This document shows, in pieces, positions 15,006 to 21,555 of a DNA stretch of 36,921 bases (the first letter of the stretch is position 1; the number at the start of each line of letters is the position of its first letter). Origin of the DNA: a virus. The stretch lies in IMG/VR virus record IMGVR_UViG_3300021376_000158, positions 1 to 36,921 of that record, one strand, 5' to 3'. Under the pieces are notes generated by a model. It was not told where the DNA came from and ran no database searches. It was given only the letters and a program-made list of their open reading frames with translations. The translations under genes were made by a program, and so were the position numbers.

Positions 15006-15307
15006 GGCTGCGCCTCCTTCCATTTCTTGATGGCGGCGCTCCATTGCTTCAGCGTCGCCTTCGGCCCGAGTTCTGCCTCGATTTCGTCGTAAGCATCAAG
15101 CTGCTTCCTGCTCATCAGATTAACCAAGCGGAATTGCACCGCATCCAATGCATCCAGTTCGTCATCCAACAGCCTAATCTTAAAAAACAAAACGTGCTCA
15201 ACTTGATCGCTGGTCTTGGCCTCGTTGAGTTGGCGCTCCAACTCCGGGTCTTCCTGGAGATAGCGCGGCGTGACATACTTTACGTTGGAGAAGATGGAGA
15301 ATGGCAT
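15002..15307 (-). CDS. Hypothetical helical protein (101 aa)
   Basis: The product (MPFSIFSNVKYVTPRYLQEDPELERQLNEAK...) is acidic and helical, with a Leu/Asp-rich segment at residues 42-65 (FFKIRLLDDELDALDAVQFRL) and a basic C-terminus. No membrane segment or known motif is seen. It is linked to the downstream gene by a four-base overlap and lies two bases from the upstream gene. Confidence 0.6.
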   Translation of the reverse strand: MPFSIFSNVKYVTPRYLQEDPELERQLNEAKTSDQVEHVLFFKIRLLDDELDALDAVQFRLVNLMSRKQLDAYDEIEAELGPKATLKQWSAAIKKWKEAQP

Positions 15308-15309
15308 TG

Positions 15310-15516
15310 TTATTCGGGTTTGATTGCTGCTTTGCGGGCCAGCGCCAGTTGCCGGCGGTGATAGCTCAGATTGGCGGATAGGGATGCGATGCGGCGGCGG
15401 TAGCCGGCCTCACGCTCCATCCAGTCCTGAGTCGTGACGAGCCGCTCAAAGATAAGCTCGTCGCGGTGAAACACGGCGTAACCAGCCCAGCCGAGGATGC
15501 GGTTGATGGTCTTCAT
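15310..15516 (-). CDS. Hypothetical basic protein (68 aa)
   Basis: ATG 15516 overlaps the stop of the small membrane-protein gene upstream. The product begins MKTINRILGWAGYAVFHRDE and has an Arg-rich helix (EREAGYRRRIASLSANLSYHRRQLALARK). The first 18 residues are moderately hydrophobic and might associate with the membrane alongside its neighbour. The function is unknown. Confidence 0.58.
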   Translation of the reverse strand: MKTINRILGWAGYAVFHRDELIFERLVTTQDWMEREAGYRRRIASLSANLSYHRRQLALARKAAIKPE

Positions 15517-15629
15517 CACCAGTCCTCCCTGTCTGGCCCATTCCTGGACTGTACAAGTACGCCAAGCACAAATCCGATCAGTGCGGAAAGTAACATCGCC
15601 ACTACGAAGAATACGGGAGGAATGTTCAT
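15516..15629 (-). CDS. Single-pass membrane micropeptide (37 aa)
   Basis: ATG 15629 to TGA at 15516-15518 encodes 37 residues. Residues 4-26 (PPVFFVVAMLLSALIGFVLGVLV) are a strong membrane segment with a short charged C-terminus (QSRNGPDREDW). Both ends overlap neighbouring genes by one to four bases. It may be a holin-like, superinfection or membrane-tethering peptide. Confidence 0.6.
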   Translation of the reverse strand: MNIPPVFFVVAMLLSALIGFVLGVLVQSRNGPDREDW

Positions 15630-15913
15630 ACGGAGTGCCAGCGGGTGATGATGCGGGCGTGAGCCGCAGGGTTCTTTGCGGGTTCGTATGTTGGCATGAG
15701 ATTGCGGTCGCGGGCGAACACGCGGGTGGCCGCGCCGATGGCGTTGGGATGGTGCGGCTGGCCCACCAGAGGCACGATCTCCTCCGCGGTGTAGCTGCCG
15801 TTGCGGGCGAGCATCTGCTCGGCCTGGGTGAAGAAGGCCTCCTTCCACGCCTCCGAGGTGTTGGCATGGACCCGGTCACAGCCGGCGTCCTTCAAGTCCT
15901 GTCCGATGGTCAT
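15626..15913 (-). CDS. Hypothetical protein, possible winged-helix (95 aa)
   Basis: ATG 15913 is the first start giving a protein-like sequence: MTIGQDLKDAGCDRVHANTSEAWKEAFFTQAEQMLA. Then SYTAEEIVPLVGQPHHPNAIGAATRVFARDRNLM looks like a DNA-binding winged helix, and the C-terminus HARIITRWHSV is a short basic element common in phage early proteins. It is the first gene after a 50-bp gap following the SSB-like gene. Confidence 0.6.
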   Translation of the reverse strand: MTIGQDLKDAGCDRVHANTSEAWKEAFFTQAEQMLARNGSYTAEEIVPLVGQPHHPNAIGAATRVFARDRNLMPTYEPAKNPAAHARIITRWHSV

Positions 15914-15963
15914 GGTGGTTGGGCCAGCCGCCCGCCCGGTGGGGGCGAGCGGCCGGCGGGTTG

Positions 15964-16620
15964 TCAGAACGGCACGTCCTCCCCGACTCCCTCCAAAGGG
16001 GGCAGGGGCGCCACCGGATCGTTTTTGGCGGGGGCCTTGCCCATCACCAAGGCCTGGTACTCCTGCGACTTGCTGCACACGTCCAGGAGCCACTGGGGCA
16101 GGTTTCCGGGCCACTGCACGTCGCGCTGCCCGGTCGCCTTGGCGATCTCCACCGCGTCCCGGATCGAGAAGTGCGTGACCGGGTTCTCCGGCTGCTTGGG
16201 CGGCATCCCCTTGGGCAGCGGCATCACCCCGGCGATGCCCGCGAACCTGCCGCGGGGCGTCTCCTGGTGGATGACATTGAGCAGGCAACTCTTGCCGAGG
16301 ATTCCGGCGATGTCCCAGCCGGCCAACTCAGCCGCCGTGAACTGTCGCCCGCGCCAGGACTCCAGATCCTTCCGGAGCGTAGCCTTCTCGTTGAGCGACG
16401 CGGTGTACCGCTTGCTGATCCCACGGGGCAGGCTCTGACCCTTGATCTCGATGCGCTCGTCCGCGATCTCCCAGAGGATAATGAGCTTATGCTTGGGTCC
16501 GTACTGCTCGGACTCCTGGGTGCCGAGGTCAACGATGCCGTAGCAGACGGCGCTATGGGTGCCGGCCGGAACCGGATCGCTTTTGGGGCCGGACGAACCG
16601 GCGGTTAGGATGATGCTCAT
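15964..16620 (-). CDS. SSB-like (OB-fold) single-stranded DNA-binding protein
   Basis: This 218-residue protein starts with a beta-rich core (PAGTHSAVCYGIVDLGTQ...HKLIILWEIADERI...GISKRYTASL), a pattern common to a widespread phage family encoded beside recombination nucleases. It ends GVGEDVPF, matching the acidic-aromatic tip (DDDIPF-type) through which bacterial SSB recruits partners. A role in protecting ssDNA in replication or recombination is inferred. It is encoded next to the RecB-like nuclease, separated by a hairpin-containing gap. Its start codon follows an A-rich leader rather than a Shine-Dalgarno sequence. Confidence 0.6.
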   Translation of the reverse strand: MSIILTAGSSGPKSDPVPAGTHSAVCYGIVDLGTQESEQYGPKHKLIILWEIADERIEIKGQSLPRGISKRYTASLNEKATLRKDLESWRGRQFTAAELAGWDIAGILGKSCLLNVIHQETPRGRFAGIAGVMPLPKGMPPKQPENPVTHFSIRDAVEIAKATGQRDVQWPGNLPQWLLDVCSKSQEYQALVMGKAPAKNDPVAPLPPLEGVGEDVPF

Positions 16621-16696
16621 TTTTTTATGCTTTTATGGTTTACTTACTACCCGCACGGGCAGAAATTCTCTCGGTCGTCGTGTTCACCCTGGCCGG
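16621..16696. other. Intergenic leader of the SSB-like gene
   Basis: This 76-bp gap upstream of the SSB-like gene ends, on the coding strand, with an A-rich run directly before the ATG. A short inverted repeat (CCCG/CGGG) lies mid-gap, and the left arm of the 16687-16713 hairpin falls at its distal end. There is no convincing -35/-10 pair. The A-rich leader could serve as a translation enhancer where no Shine-Dalgarno is present. Confidence 0.4.
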
Positions 16697-16713
16697 CTAG
16701 TCACCGGCCAGGG
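16687..16713 (-). terminator. Perfect 10-bp inverted repeat over the stop of the 16697-16936 gene
   Basis: Arms CCCTGGCCGG (16687-16696) and CCGGCCAGGG (16704-16713) flank a 7-base loop containing the stop codon. No T-run follows on the minus strand, so it may be a weak or Rho-assisted terminator, or a processing or attenuation hairpin between the nuclease and SSB parts of the operon. Confidence 0.5.
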
Positions 16714-16936
16714 CTTCTTCCGCCCATTCGCCGGCGACGCGGGAGGCGATGATGTCCACGCCATCGATCAGGATGCTGCTGATCTCAGCCTGCAGGCAGG
16801 CGAGTTCCGGCGGCCCGGACGGGTAGGACGGTTGGCGGACGACGCGGAAGGAGACTGCGATTGGCTGACGCATCTTGCCCCCGACCCGCGTCTGGACTTC
16901 GAAGGCGATGCTCATCGTGATGACTGCCTCCGTCAT
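16697..16936 (-). CDS. Hypothetical protein (79 aa)
   Basis: The product begins MTEAVITMSIAFEVQTRVGGKMRQPIAVSFRV (beta-strand rich), with a short helical C-terminus ending EEALAGD. Its ATG overlaps the nuclease stop (16933) by four bases. Its own stop lies in the loop of a perfect inverted repeat. No family is recognised. Position suggests an accessory factor for the nuclease or SSB-like protein. Confidence 0.58.
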   Translation of the reverse strand: MTEAVITMSIAFEVQTRVGGKMRQPIAVSFRVVRQPSYPSGPPELACLQAEISSILIDGVDIIASRVAGEWAEEALAGD

Positions 16937-17697
16937 TGGGTGCCGGGCTTGTAGTTTTTCAAGTACGACCAGAGCTTGGTGGCGCCGAGGAAGGCAGCCC
17001 AGGCCTCTCTGAGTTGATCGCTGGTGTAGGTCACGATTTCCACCCGCCCGACCTCAGTCGTGCTGATGTAAACGTTGCTGCCGACGATGCCATCGAGCGA
17101 GCTGAACTGCGCGATAGCATAAGCCGCGATCTGCATCGGCTCCGTCTCCCACGGCGTGCATTTCTGGCCGGGCTTGGTCTTGCGGCTCTTGAAGTCCAAG
17201 ATCCCCTGCCGGCCCGCCGAATCCACCATCACGGCATCCGTCGTACCCGCGTACCCGTACTGCGGATTGACCAGCCGCAGTTCGTGCTGGACGAGCTTGA
17301 TCCCGGCCTGGCTGACCTTAGCCAGCGTGGGCAGGACATAGGGGGCCAGCGCGGCGTCGTAGGTCTCGCCGGCAAAGGCAGCCTCCAGCGCGGCGTGGAT
17401 GGCCGAGCCGAGATCGGCCGCATCGGTCACCTGCTCCTCGCTCTTGGCCTCCATCGCCTTGATGTATTCCTCCAGCGTGCCGGTCGGGCGGTTGTCGTAG
17501 CAGGCTTGGATGGCTTGGGCAACCTTCCAACTCACCAGTTGCGGCTTGTCGATGCAGCCCAAGATGGTCGTGACAGAGGGCAGCAGTCCCAGCTTCCGGG
17601 CGTCTGCGATGGTCGTCGGCCGCATCCCGCCGCCAGAGGCACGCGGGACTTCAAAGACGGCTTCGCCCTGGGTGTTGTACCAGTGGGAGGTTTTCAT
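16933..17697 (-). CDS. RecB/Cas4-like PD-(D/E)XK exonuclease (254 aa)
   Basis: ATG 17697 overlaps the upstream stop. The motifs of the RecB-like nuclease fold appear in order: His101 in DLGSAIHAALE, Asp154 in GTTDAV, Asp168-x-Lys170 in ILDFKS, and Gln189...Tyr193 in QIAAYA. An N-terminal segment (SVTTILGCIDKPQLVSWKV) is typical of phage members of the family. The enzyme would resect DNA ends for recombination-dependent replication or packaging, acting with the SSB-like and RusA-like proteins of the same operon. No four-Cys iron-sulfur cluster motif is seen. Confidence 0.78.
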   Translation of the reverse strand: MKTSHWYNTQGEAVFEVPRASGGGMRPTTIADARKLGLLPSVTTILGCIDKPQLVSWKVAQAIQACYDNRPTGTLEEYIKAMEAKSEEQVTDAADLGSAIHAALEAAFAGETYDAALAPYVLPTLAKVSQAGIKLVQHELRLVNPQYGYAGTTDAVMVDSAGRQGILDFKSRKTKPGQKCTPWETEPMQIAAYAIAQFSSLDGIVGSNVYISTTEVGRVEIVTYTSDQLREAWAAFLGATKLWSYLKNYKPGTQ

Positions 17698-17972
17698 CGC
17701 GCCCCTCCCTCGTAAGTGTACTTGATGAGGCCCAGGTTGTACTTGGCCTCGATCACGGCGTCCTGCGCGGCCCGCCGCATCAAGCTGCGCCAGAACGCGC
17801 ACTCCTGCGTCTGGCCGCTGCGGCGGTGATGGTCGGCCACAATCTGGAAGGCGTGCGCCTTGCCGAGGGACCAAGAGCAGAAGTGGGCGTTGCGGATTTC
17901 GCGCTTGAGCGTGCGAGCAGCTTGGATACGCGGCAACATGACATAAGTGGTCTGGTCGTAAATGGAGGTCAT
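17694..17972 (-). CDS. Hypothetical protein (92 aa)
   Basis: The product (MTSIYDQTTYVMLPRIQAARTLKREIRNAHFCSW...) is basic and helical, ending IKYTYEGGAR. It overlaps the nuclease ATG by four bases. No motif is recognised. It may be an early host-takeover or DNA-binding protein, judging from its place near the start of the operon. Confidence 0.6.
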   Translation of the reverse strand: MTSIYDQTTYVMLPRIQAARTLKREIRNAHFCSWSLGKAHAFQIVADHHRRSGQTQECAFWRSLMRRAAQDAVIEAKYNLGLIKYTYEGGAR

Positions 17973-17975
17973 CGG

Positions 17976-18155
17976 TCAATCCTCCCGGTCATTGGTGTTG
18001 CTGATCCGGTAGCGGCCGGCCTGGCGCTCGGTCTCCGCGATCTCCTGATGGATGGCCCGGTCAAGGGCGGCGATGGTGCGCTCGATACACTCGGCGTGGT
18101 GCTGAAGCGCCTCGGCGTACCGGAGCGCGGCATGGTGGATTGGGTCGTCGTGCAT
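17976..18155 (-). CDS. Hypothetical first gene of the minus operon (59 aa)
   Basis: ATG 18155 to TGA at 17976-17978 encodes 59 residues (MHDDPIHHAALRYAEALQHH...ISNTNDRED). It is His-rich at the N-terminus and helical throughout. It lies three bases upstream of the next start and borders the 508-bp divergent control region. A competing frame over the same bases gives a Ser/Pro/Arg-rich, unstructured product and was not chosen. Confidence 0.55.
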   Translation of the reverse strand: MHDDPIHHAALRYAEALQHHAECIERTIAALDRAIHQEIAETERQAGRYRISNTNDRED

Positions 18156-18304
18156 ACGGGCTGACCCTGAGAGGTGCTTCCGGGCTTGACAAGCACAAAG
18201 TGATTTTTTCCTAAAACGAATTTTCTTGCCCCCTCCAGCCTCCGGTGATCCCCTGCTCGCGTTCGCTGGGTAAGAGCAGCGCGGTGAAGACTTTCAGTTA
18301 GCTG

Positions 18305-18345
18305 AAAAGCCCGAGACGTGCCTCTTACCACGCTCTCGGGCTTTT
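18305..18345. terminator. Strong hairpin with A/T flanks (bidirectional terminator-like)
   Basis: Arms AAAAGCCCGAGACGTG (18305-18320) and CACG-c-TCTCGGGCTTTT (18329-18345) pair perfectly except for one bulged C. The A-run on one side and T-run on the other are typical of a bidirectional intrinsic terminator. A terminator between divergent operons is unexpected, so it may end a short RNA or insulate two promoters. Confidence 0.65.
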
Positions 18346-18553
18346 CTCTTCCCGAAGTCCTAAGAGATCGGTGAGCGACCACCCTAACCGGGAGTCCTGC
18401 CACCATCATCGGCAGCCAGAATCATCACCCGCTGGCGTAAGAGTGAAGGTGTAAAACCTAGTGAGCCGGTGGATCAGCCGTGTGCATGAGGCACCTCCGA
18501 GCGGCCCCACCAGTCGAAGCGACACCCCGTCCAAGGCGCGTATCGCCCCTGAC

Positions 18554-18588
18554 AGACAGCTTGCCCCCCTGTGAGGGGTGAGCTGTCT
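18554..18588. other. Hairpin in divergent control region
   Basis: Arms AGACAGCT (18554-18561) and AGCTGTCT (18581-18588) enclose a second stem, CCCC/GGGG, with a 7-base loop region. No T-run follows. It could be a leader RNA structure of the 18664 operon, an operator or part of an origin. Confidence 0.5.
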
Positions 18589-18663
18589 TCGCACCGTTAC
18601 CCGAGCCAAAACGCGGTTTACCCCAGGATTGACAAGATCCAATACCCCAAGTAGCGAAGAGCA

Positions 18664-18849
18664 ATGGCCTTTGAGCGCACCCTCCAGTTCCTCCGTCTGC
18701 CCGCCGCCGCCCCGGTCAAGGTGCAGGTGGATGGGGAGCAGGCGGAGGTGGGCGCGGTGCTGAACCTCGTCATTGGGGAAGGTCTGCAACTCACCCAGTC
18801 CACTGATCAATTCGGCGTGACGACCTGGACCCTGTCAGCCACTCCTTGA
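18664..18849 (+). CDS. Hypothetical protein (61 aa)
   Basis: First gene of the small plus operon. The product (MAFERTLQFLRLPAAAPVKVQVDGEQAEVG...) is acidic and beta-rich, ending TTWTLSATP. No family is recognised. It starts near a TTGACA box at 18629, although the spacing to the ATG would leave almost no leader. Confidence 0.55.
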   Translation: MAFERTLQFLRLPAAAPVKVQVDGEQAEVGAVLNLVIGEGLQLTQSTDQFGVTTWTLSATP

Positions 18850-18853
18850 ATTT

Positions 18854-19108
18854 ATGGTCACCTACCGCGGCGAGAGATTCTCCGGCTACAATAAGCCCAA
18901 GCGCACCCCCGGCGGCAGGAAGAAGTCTGCTGTCCTCGCCAAGAAGGGCAGCAAGGTGAAGCTGGTGCGCTTTGGCGATCCGACGATGACGATCAAGAAG
19001 GATCAGCCGGGTCGCAAACGGAACTACTGCGCCCGGTCAGCCGGCCAGGGCAACACCAGCAACATCTTTTCCCCCAATTATTGGTCGCGCAAAGCCTGGA
19101 GTTGCTGA
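18854..19108 (+). CDS. Conserved aquatic-phage-type basic protein (84 aa)
   Basis: The sequence (FSGYNKPKRTPGGRKKSAVLAKKGSKVKLVRFGDP...) closely follows a short basic protein family that I know from cyanophages and other aquatic phages: YNKPKxTP, then KSxxVxxKxGxKVKxxRFGD, then a Lys/Arg-rich region and a C-terminal SxxYWSRKxxW. The product is rich in Lys and Arg and may bind nucleic acid. It overlaps the next ATG by one base. Confidence 0.65.
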   Translation: MVTYRGERFSGYNKPKRTPGGRKKSAVLAKKGSKVKLVRFGDPTMTIKKDQPGRKRNYCARSAGQGNTSNIFSPNYWSRKAWSC

Positions 19109-19287
19109 TGAAATCCAAATCCCGAGTCAACGAGGCGGGCGTGTACACCAAGCCCAGCCTCCGCAAGGAACTGTTCAACCGGATCAAGGCCGGCGGGAAG
19201 GGTGGGCGCCCCGGCCAATGGAGCGCCCGCAAGGCACAATTCCTCGCTGCTGAGTACAAGCGCCAGGGCGGGGGTTACAAATCGTGA
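19108..19287 (+). CDS. DUF5872-like small protein (59 aa)
   Basis: ATG 19108 shares a base with the previous TGA. The product (KSKSRVNEAGVYTKPSLRKELFNRIKAGGKGGRPGQWSARKAQFLAAEYKRQGGGY; quoted as separate motifs SRVNEAG, YTKP.LRK.LF, IKAGGKGG.PGQWSARKAQ) matches the DUF5872 pattern known from cyanophages and algal viruses. It is basic and small. The role is unknown, but the family is recurrent beside similar genes, as here. Confidence 0.75.
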   Translation: MKSKSRVNEAGVYTKPSLRKELFNRIKAGGKGGRPGQWSARKAQFLAAEYKRQGGGYKS

Positions 19288-19517
19288 AAGCGACCCAGCG
19301 GAGCCTCCGAGAGTGGACTGATCAGCAGTGGCGCACTAACACGGGCAAGCCCTCTTTGAAAGGTGGCGGACGCTACCTGCCGGATGCCGCTTGGAAGAGC
19401 CTGAGTCCGGCCGAGAAGGCCGCGACTAATGCCGCGAAGCGGAAGGCCACTCGCGCCGGCAAGCAGTTTTCTAGGCAGCCGAAGAGATTGGCCGAGAAGA
19501 CCGCACGGTATCGGTGA
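19284..19517 (+). CDS. Conserved basic protein of DUF5872 neighbourhood (77 aa)
   Basis: GTG 19284 overlaps the previous stop (GTGA). Motifs SLREWTDQQWRT..GKPS..GGRYLP, AWKSLSPAEKAATNAAKRK and GKQFSRQP..LAEKTARYR match a small protein that often accompanies DUF5872 genes in aquatic phages. It is very basic and likely binds DNA or RNA. The function is unknown. Confidence 0.7.
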   Translation: MKATQRSLREWTDQQWRTNTGKPSLKGGGRYLPDAAWKSLSPAEKAATNAAKRKATRAGKQFSRQPKRLAEKTARYR

Positions 19518-20062
19518 ATAGCGTCATCGGCTCCCTGCCGAAGCATCAGTATGTCCTGGTGGACACCGCCTTCACGCATCGTGAGCCGGTGGGGTTCGCG
19601 CCGGCTGTCTGGTTTGGCCTCGTCTCGATTCCCGGCAGGATGTGGGGCTGCAACGTGATGCTGGAGTGCGGAGCGATTTACCGCAGCCTGCCCCTCCACG
19701 CGCTCGCCCACGGGGACGATCCCGCTGCGGAATGGGTCGAGGCGCAGGCGCAACGGTGGGACTGCTACGGCTCGGATTGGACGGCGACTGAGTACACGTT
19801 TCTCCGCAGTTTGCGCCTTCAGGCCAATTGCGCCGGCACCCCCATGCGCGGCGAATATCTTTTCACCGCAGCCCCGACAAACGACGCCTTTTCCGCCGCG
19901 CCAGATCAGTCCAAGGAATTCACGTTCGCCCAGTTGGAGAACGGACGTTTCACCGTGCAGCCGACAGACAAAATACTCTTCGAGGATCGCAGCTTCACCC
20001 GGCACGACTGGTCGTGGCCCCAGGGGTTGTGCCGCCAAACCGACATTTATTCCTGCGAATAG
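19514..20062 (+). CDS. Hypothetical protein (182 aa), last gene of the plus operon
   Basis: GTG 19514 overlaps the previous TGA (GTGA). The product (YVLVDTAFTHREPVGFAPAVWFGLVSIPGRMWGCNVML...) is a globular alpha/beta protein. Features include LECGAIYRSLPLHAL, WDCYGSDWTATEYTFL and a C-terminal DWSWPQGLCRQTDIYSCE. This resembles conserved proteins of unknown role that travel with the preceding two genes in aquatic phages. It is followed by a strong terminator at 20069. Confidence 0.62.
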   Translation: MNSVIGSLPKHQYVLVDTAFTHREPVGFAPAVWFGLVSIPGRMWGCNVMLECGAIYRSLPLHALAHGDDPAAEWVEAQAQRWDCYGSDWTATEYTFLRSLRLQANCAGTPMRGEYLFTAAPTNDAFSAAPDQSKEFTFAQLENGRFTVQPTDKILFEDRSFTRHDWSWPQGLCRQTDIYSCE

Positions 20063-20068
20063 ACCAGA

Positions 20069-20111
20069 AACCCGCCGGCTTCGGTTGGTTCGCCCCTAGG
20101 GCCGGCGGGTT
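20069..20111. terminator. Bidirectional terminator between convergent genes
   Basis: Perfect 11-bp arms AACCCGCCGGC (20069-20079) and GCCGGCGGGTT (20101-20111) lie between the plus operon stop (20062) and the minus regulator stop (20115). Short A/T flanks on both sides fit an intrinsic terminator acting in both directions. Confidence 0.8.
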
Positions 20112-20114
20112 GCT

Positions 20115-20357
20115 TTACTTGGTGCTCGCAGGTGCGGCGGCGTCACCATTGCGCTGCTTAGAGTCCGCGTCAAGCCTGGCCAAAGCCCCCTCCTGAGCCA
20201 GAATGTGCGGCGCCGGCCGCCGGGAATCCTCCCAATGCTGGATGGTCCGCCGGCTGACGGACAGGAGTTTGGCGGCCCCGGTCTGGGTCAAATCCAGGGT
20301 CCGGCGGGCGCAGCGGAGCGTCTCCGCGAAAGTGATTTCTTGGTCAGTCGAATTCAT
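20115..20357 (-). CDS. XRE/Cro-type HTH transcription regulator (80 aa)
   Basis: ATG 20357 gives 80 residues; an in-frame TTG lies at 20366. Residues 10-47 (FAETLRCARRTLDLTQTGAAKLLSVSRRTIQHWEDSRRPAP) are a classic Cro/C1 helix-turn-helix, with TQTGAAKLLSVS as helices 2-3 and the recognition segment RRTIQHWED. The short Ala-rich tail gives no metal site or sensor domain. It is encoded alone, convergent to the plus operon, with a repeat array (20363-20413) just upstream of its start. The simplest reading is an autoregulated repressor controlling early genes. No integrase was found, so lysogeny is not established. Confidence 0.82.
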   Translation of the reverse strand: MNSTDQEITFAETLRCARRTLDLTQTGAAKLLSVSRRTIQHWEDSRRPAPHILAQEGALARLDADSKQRNGDAAAPASTK

Positions 20358-20362
20358 TTGGG

Positions 20363-20413
20363 TCAAATTGGGTCAGATCAAATTGGGTCAGATCAAATCA
20401 AGTTGGGTCAAAC
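20363..20413. repeat. TCAAAT/TTGGG array next to the HTH regulator start
   Basis: TCAAAT-like words start at 20363, 20378, 20393, 20398 (TCAAGT) and 20408 (TCAAAC), with TCAGAT at 20373 and 20388. All spacings are multiples of 5 bp, with TTGGG between them. It lies directly upstream of the regulator ATG and would overlap its promoter. Likely operators of the regulator; an iteron origin is an alternative. Confidence 0.7.
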
Positions 20414-20583
20414 CTAAGCGCACGAAATGCGCCGGTATAAGCCCAACTATTGGCAGGCCGGTCAAATGCGTTTAAACAGGCGATCCCGCCCGGTTTGGGT
20501 CAGGACCGCCCCGGGGGCCGGAAAGGGCCGCAAATGGGCAAGAAAAGGCCTCGGCGGTGAACCGGGGCCAAGGTTTACGGGGG
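20414..20583. other. Intergenic stretch between regulator array and minus cassette end
   Basis: 170 bp with no supported gene. It contains another GGGTCAGG word near 20497 and G/C-rich segments. Short plus frames here give Arg/Pro-rich products with no recognisable motif. Confidence 0.4.
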
Positions 20584-20838
20584 TTACCAGTCCGCCTGCG
20601 CTTCCTCAGCGACCCTGAGCACGCCGGCAGGATCGCGGTACGTCCAAAGGACCGCTTGGCACCTATCCTCCCGGCCGGATTCCTGATAGCCGGCTTCGCC
20701 CAGAATTTCAAAGCCGCCGTCACTCCACTCGTCGTTTTCCTCCACGACGTAGGCCCAGAGGCCTTCGCGACCCGAGGCGAGCAGCCGGCCGCGGGCGCCG
20801 GCAATGGCGGCCGATAGGTTGCGGGTGGTGAGGCTCAT
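20584..20838 (-). CDS. Hypothetical protein (84 aa)
   Basis: Last gene of the four-gene minus cassette. The product (MSLTTRNLSAAIAGARGRLL...) contains an acidic beta-rich middle (AYVVEENDEWSDGGFEILGEAGYQE) and a C-terminal VLRVAEEAQADW. Its ATG overlaps the preceding stop (20835) by four bases. No family is recognised. The GC-rich, GCCGGC-rich base usage matches the rest of this region. Confidence 0.6.
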   Translation of the reverse strand: MSLTTRNLSAAIAGARGRLLASGREGLWAYVVEENDEWSDGGFEILGEAGYQESGREDRCQAVLWTYRDPAGVLRVAEEAQADW

Positions 20839-21185
20839 CGGCTGGCCTCCTCGATCCGCCGGCAGATGGCGCGGGCTGCCTCCAGGAGTGCGGCATCCTC
20901 CGGGTCAAGATCGACCTCGCCCAAGTCCGCCGCCGCCCCGAGCTGCTGCAAGATGCGGAACATCTCTGGTGCCGCCGCGATCATGGCGGCCGCCTGGGCC
21001 TCCTGCGCCCAGGTCCGCGTCGCCGGCCGCTGGGGTTCCGGCGTGTCAAGCGCGGACTCGCACGCGACCTGGCACACCAGCCGGTCGCCAATCTGCCGGC
21101 CGTCGCGCCAATATGGTGCCGTATAAACGGCCAGGCCATCAGCTTGCCAGCGTTGCGCCATGGGAAGGAAATCGGCGGGGCTCAT
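20835..21185 (-). CDS. Hypothetical protein (116 aa)
   Basis: The product begins MSPADFLPMAQRWQADGLAVYTAPYWRDGRQIGDRL. It continues with an Ala/Glu-rich half (QAAAMIAAAPEMFRILQQLGAAADL...AALLEAARAICRRIEEASR). APEMFRIL...AALLEAARA.. resembles a short helical module found in many phage accessory proteins. It is four-base coupled to both neighbours. The function is unknown. Confidence 0.62.
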   Translation of the reverse strand: MSPADFLPMAQRWQADGLAVYTAPYWRDGRQIGDRLVCQVACESALDTPEPQRPATRTWAQEAQAAAMIAAAPEMFRILQQLGAAADLGEVDLDPEDAALLEAARAICRRIEEASR

Positions 21186-21361
21186 GATTCGTCCTCCTCC
21201 TGCCAGATCTCGGGGAAATCGGAGGCCTCGGCCCAGGCCTCCTCCCGGTCAAATGTGACCAGAATGACGCGGCCGACGCGATTCGTAAGCGTGTACCGGG
21301 CAACATACTCGCCGGGTTCCTCGGCGGGTTCGACGCGATAGGTGAGACGTGCGGCGCTCAT
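21182..21361 (-). CDS. Hypothetical protein (59 aa)
   Basis: ATG 21361 overlaps the previous stop (21358). The small acidic, beta-rich product (MSAARLTYRVEPAEEPGEYVARYTLTNRVGRVILVTFDRE) ends EIWQEEDES. Its strong negative C-terminus is typical of small phage inhibitors and DNA mimics, but that is only a compositional remark. Confidence 0.58.
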   Translation of the reverse strand: MSAARLTYRVEPAEEPGEYVARYTLTNRVGRVILVTFDREEAWAEASDFPEIWQEEDES

Positions 21362-21555
21362 CGGGCGGCCTCCTTCGCTTCCTTCATCCAGCCTGCCCAT
21401 TGCTCCTGGGCGGCGACGATCACCTCGAAACGCTCCCAAGGCGTCAAGGTGCGGTTGTCGTCCTGCCAGGCAACGAGCGCGGCGCCGTAGGTTCCGCACA
21501 GGTCGCGGAATTCGTTCAACGTATTGACTGCGGATTTCAGTTCTGCGGATGTCAT
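21358..21555 (-). CDS. Hypothetical protein, first gene of the minus cassette (65 aa)
   Basis: The product (MTSAELKSAVNTLNEFRDLCGTYGAALVAWQDDNRTL...) is helical, ending EQWAGWMKEAKEAAR. Its ATG at 21555 is the operon start. Upstream lie the 17-bp palindrome (21603) and the seven-copy TCAAAT array (21649-21739), which are likely control sites. Confidence 0.58.
   Translation of the reverse strand: MTSAELKSAVNTLNEFRDLCGTYGAALVAWQDDNRTLTPWERFEVIVAAQEQWAGWMKEAKEAAR

Larger units (their letters stand above)
18156..18663. promoter_or_regulatory. Divergent control region (508 bp) without genes
   Basis: No convincing gene is present. It separates the minus replication/lysis operon from the small plus operon. 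It holds two strong inverted repeats (listed separately), two plus-strand TTGACA boxes (18186-18191 and 18629-18634) without clear -10 partners, a T/A-rich stretch at 18200-18225, and two similar short segments (GTAAGAG...GTGAAG) near 18270-18290 and 18435-18452. It probably carries the early promoters. It may also encode a structured RNA, but no known RNA family was recognised. Confidence 0.6.

Noticed and set aside
17978-18409. Ser/Pro/Arg-rich minus frame overlapping the 17976-18155 gene
   Set aside because: Composition indicates an out-of-frame reading. The shorter frame with MHDDPIHHAAL is more protein-like and fits operon spacing.
18156-18663. tRNA, tmRNA or known riboswitch in the divergent region
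   Set aside because: No cloverleaf with a GTTCRA arm, and no riboswitch consensus that I could recognise; kept as unknown structure.
20414-20620. Short plus-strand frame starting MRRYKPNYWQAGQ
   Set aside because: It overlaps the 20584 minus gene, has no start signal, and the rest of the product is Arg/Pro-rich.
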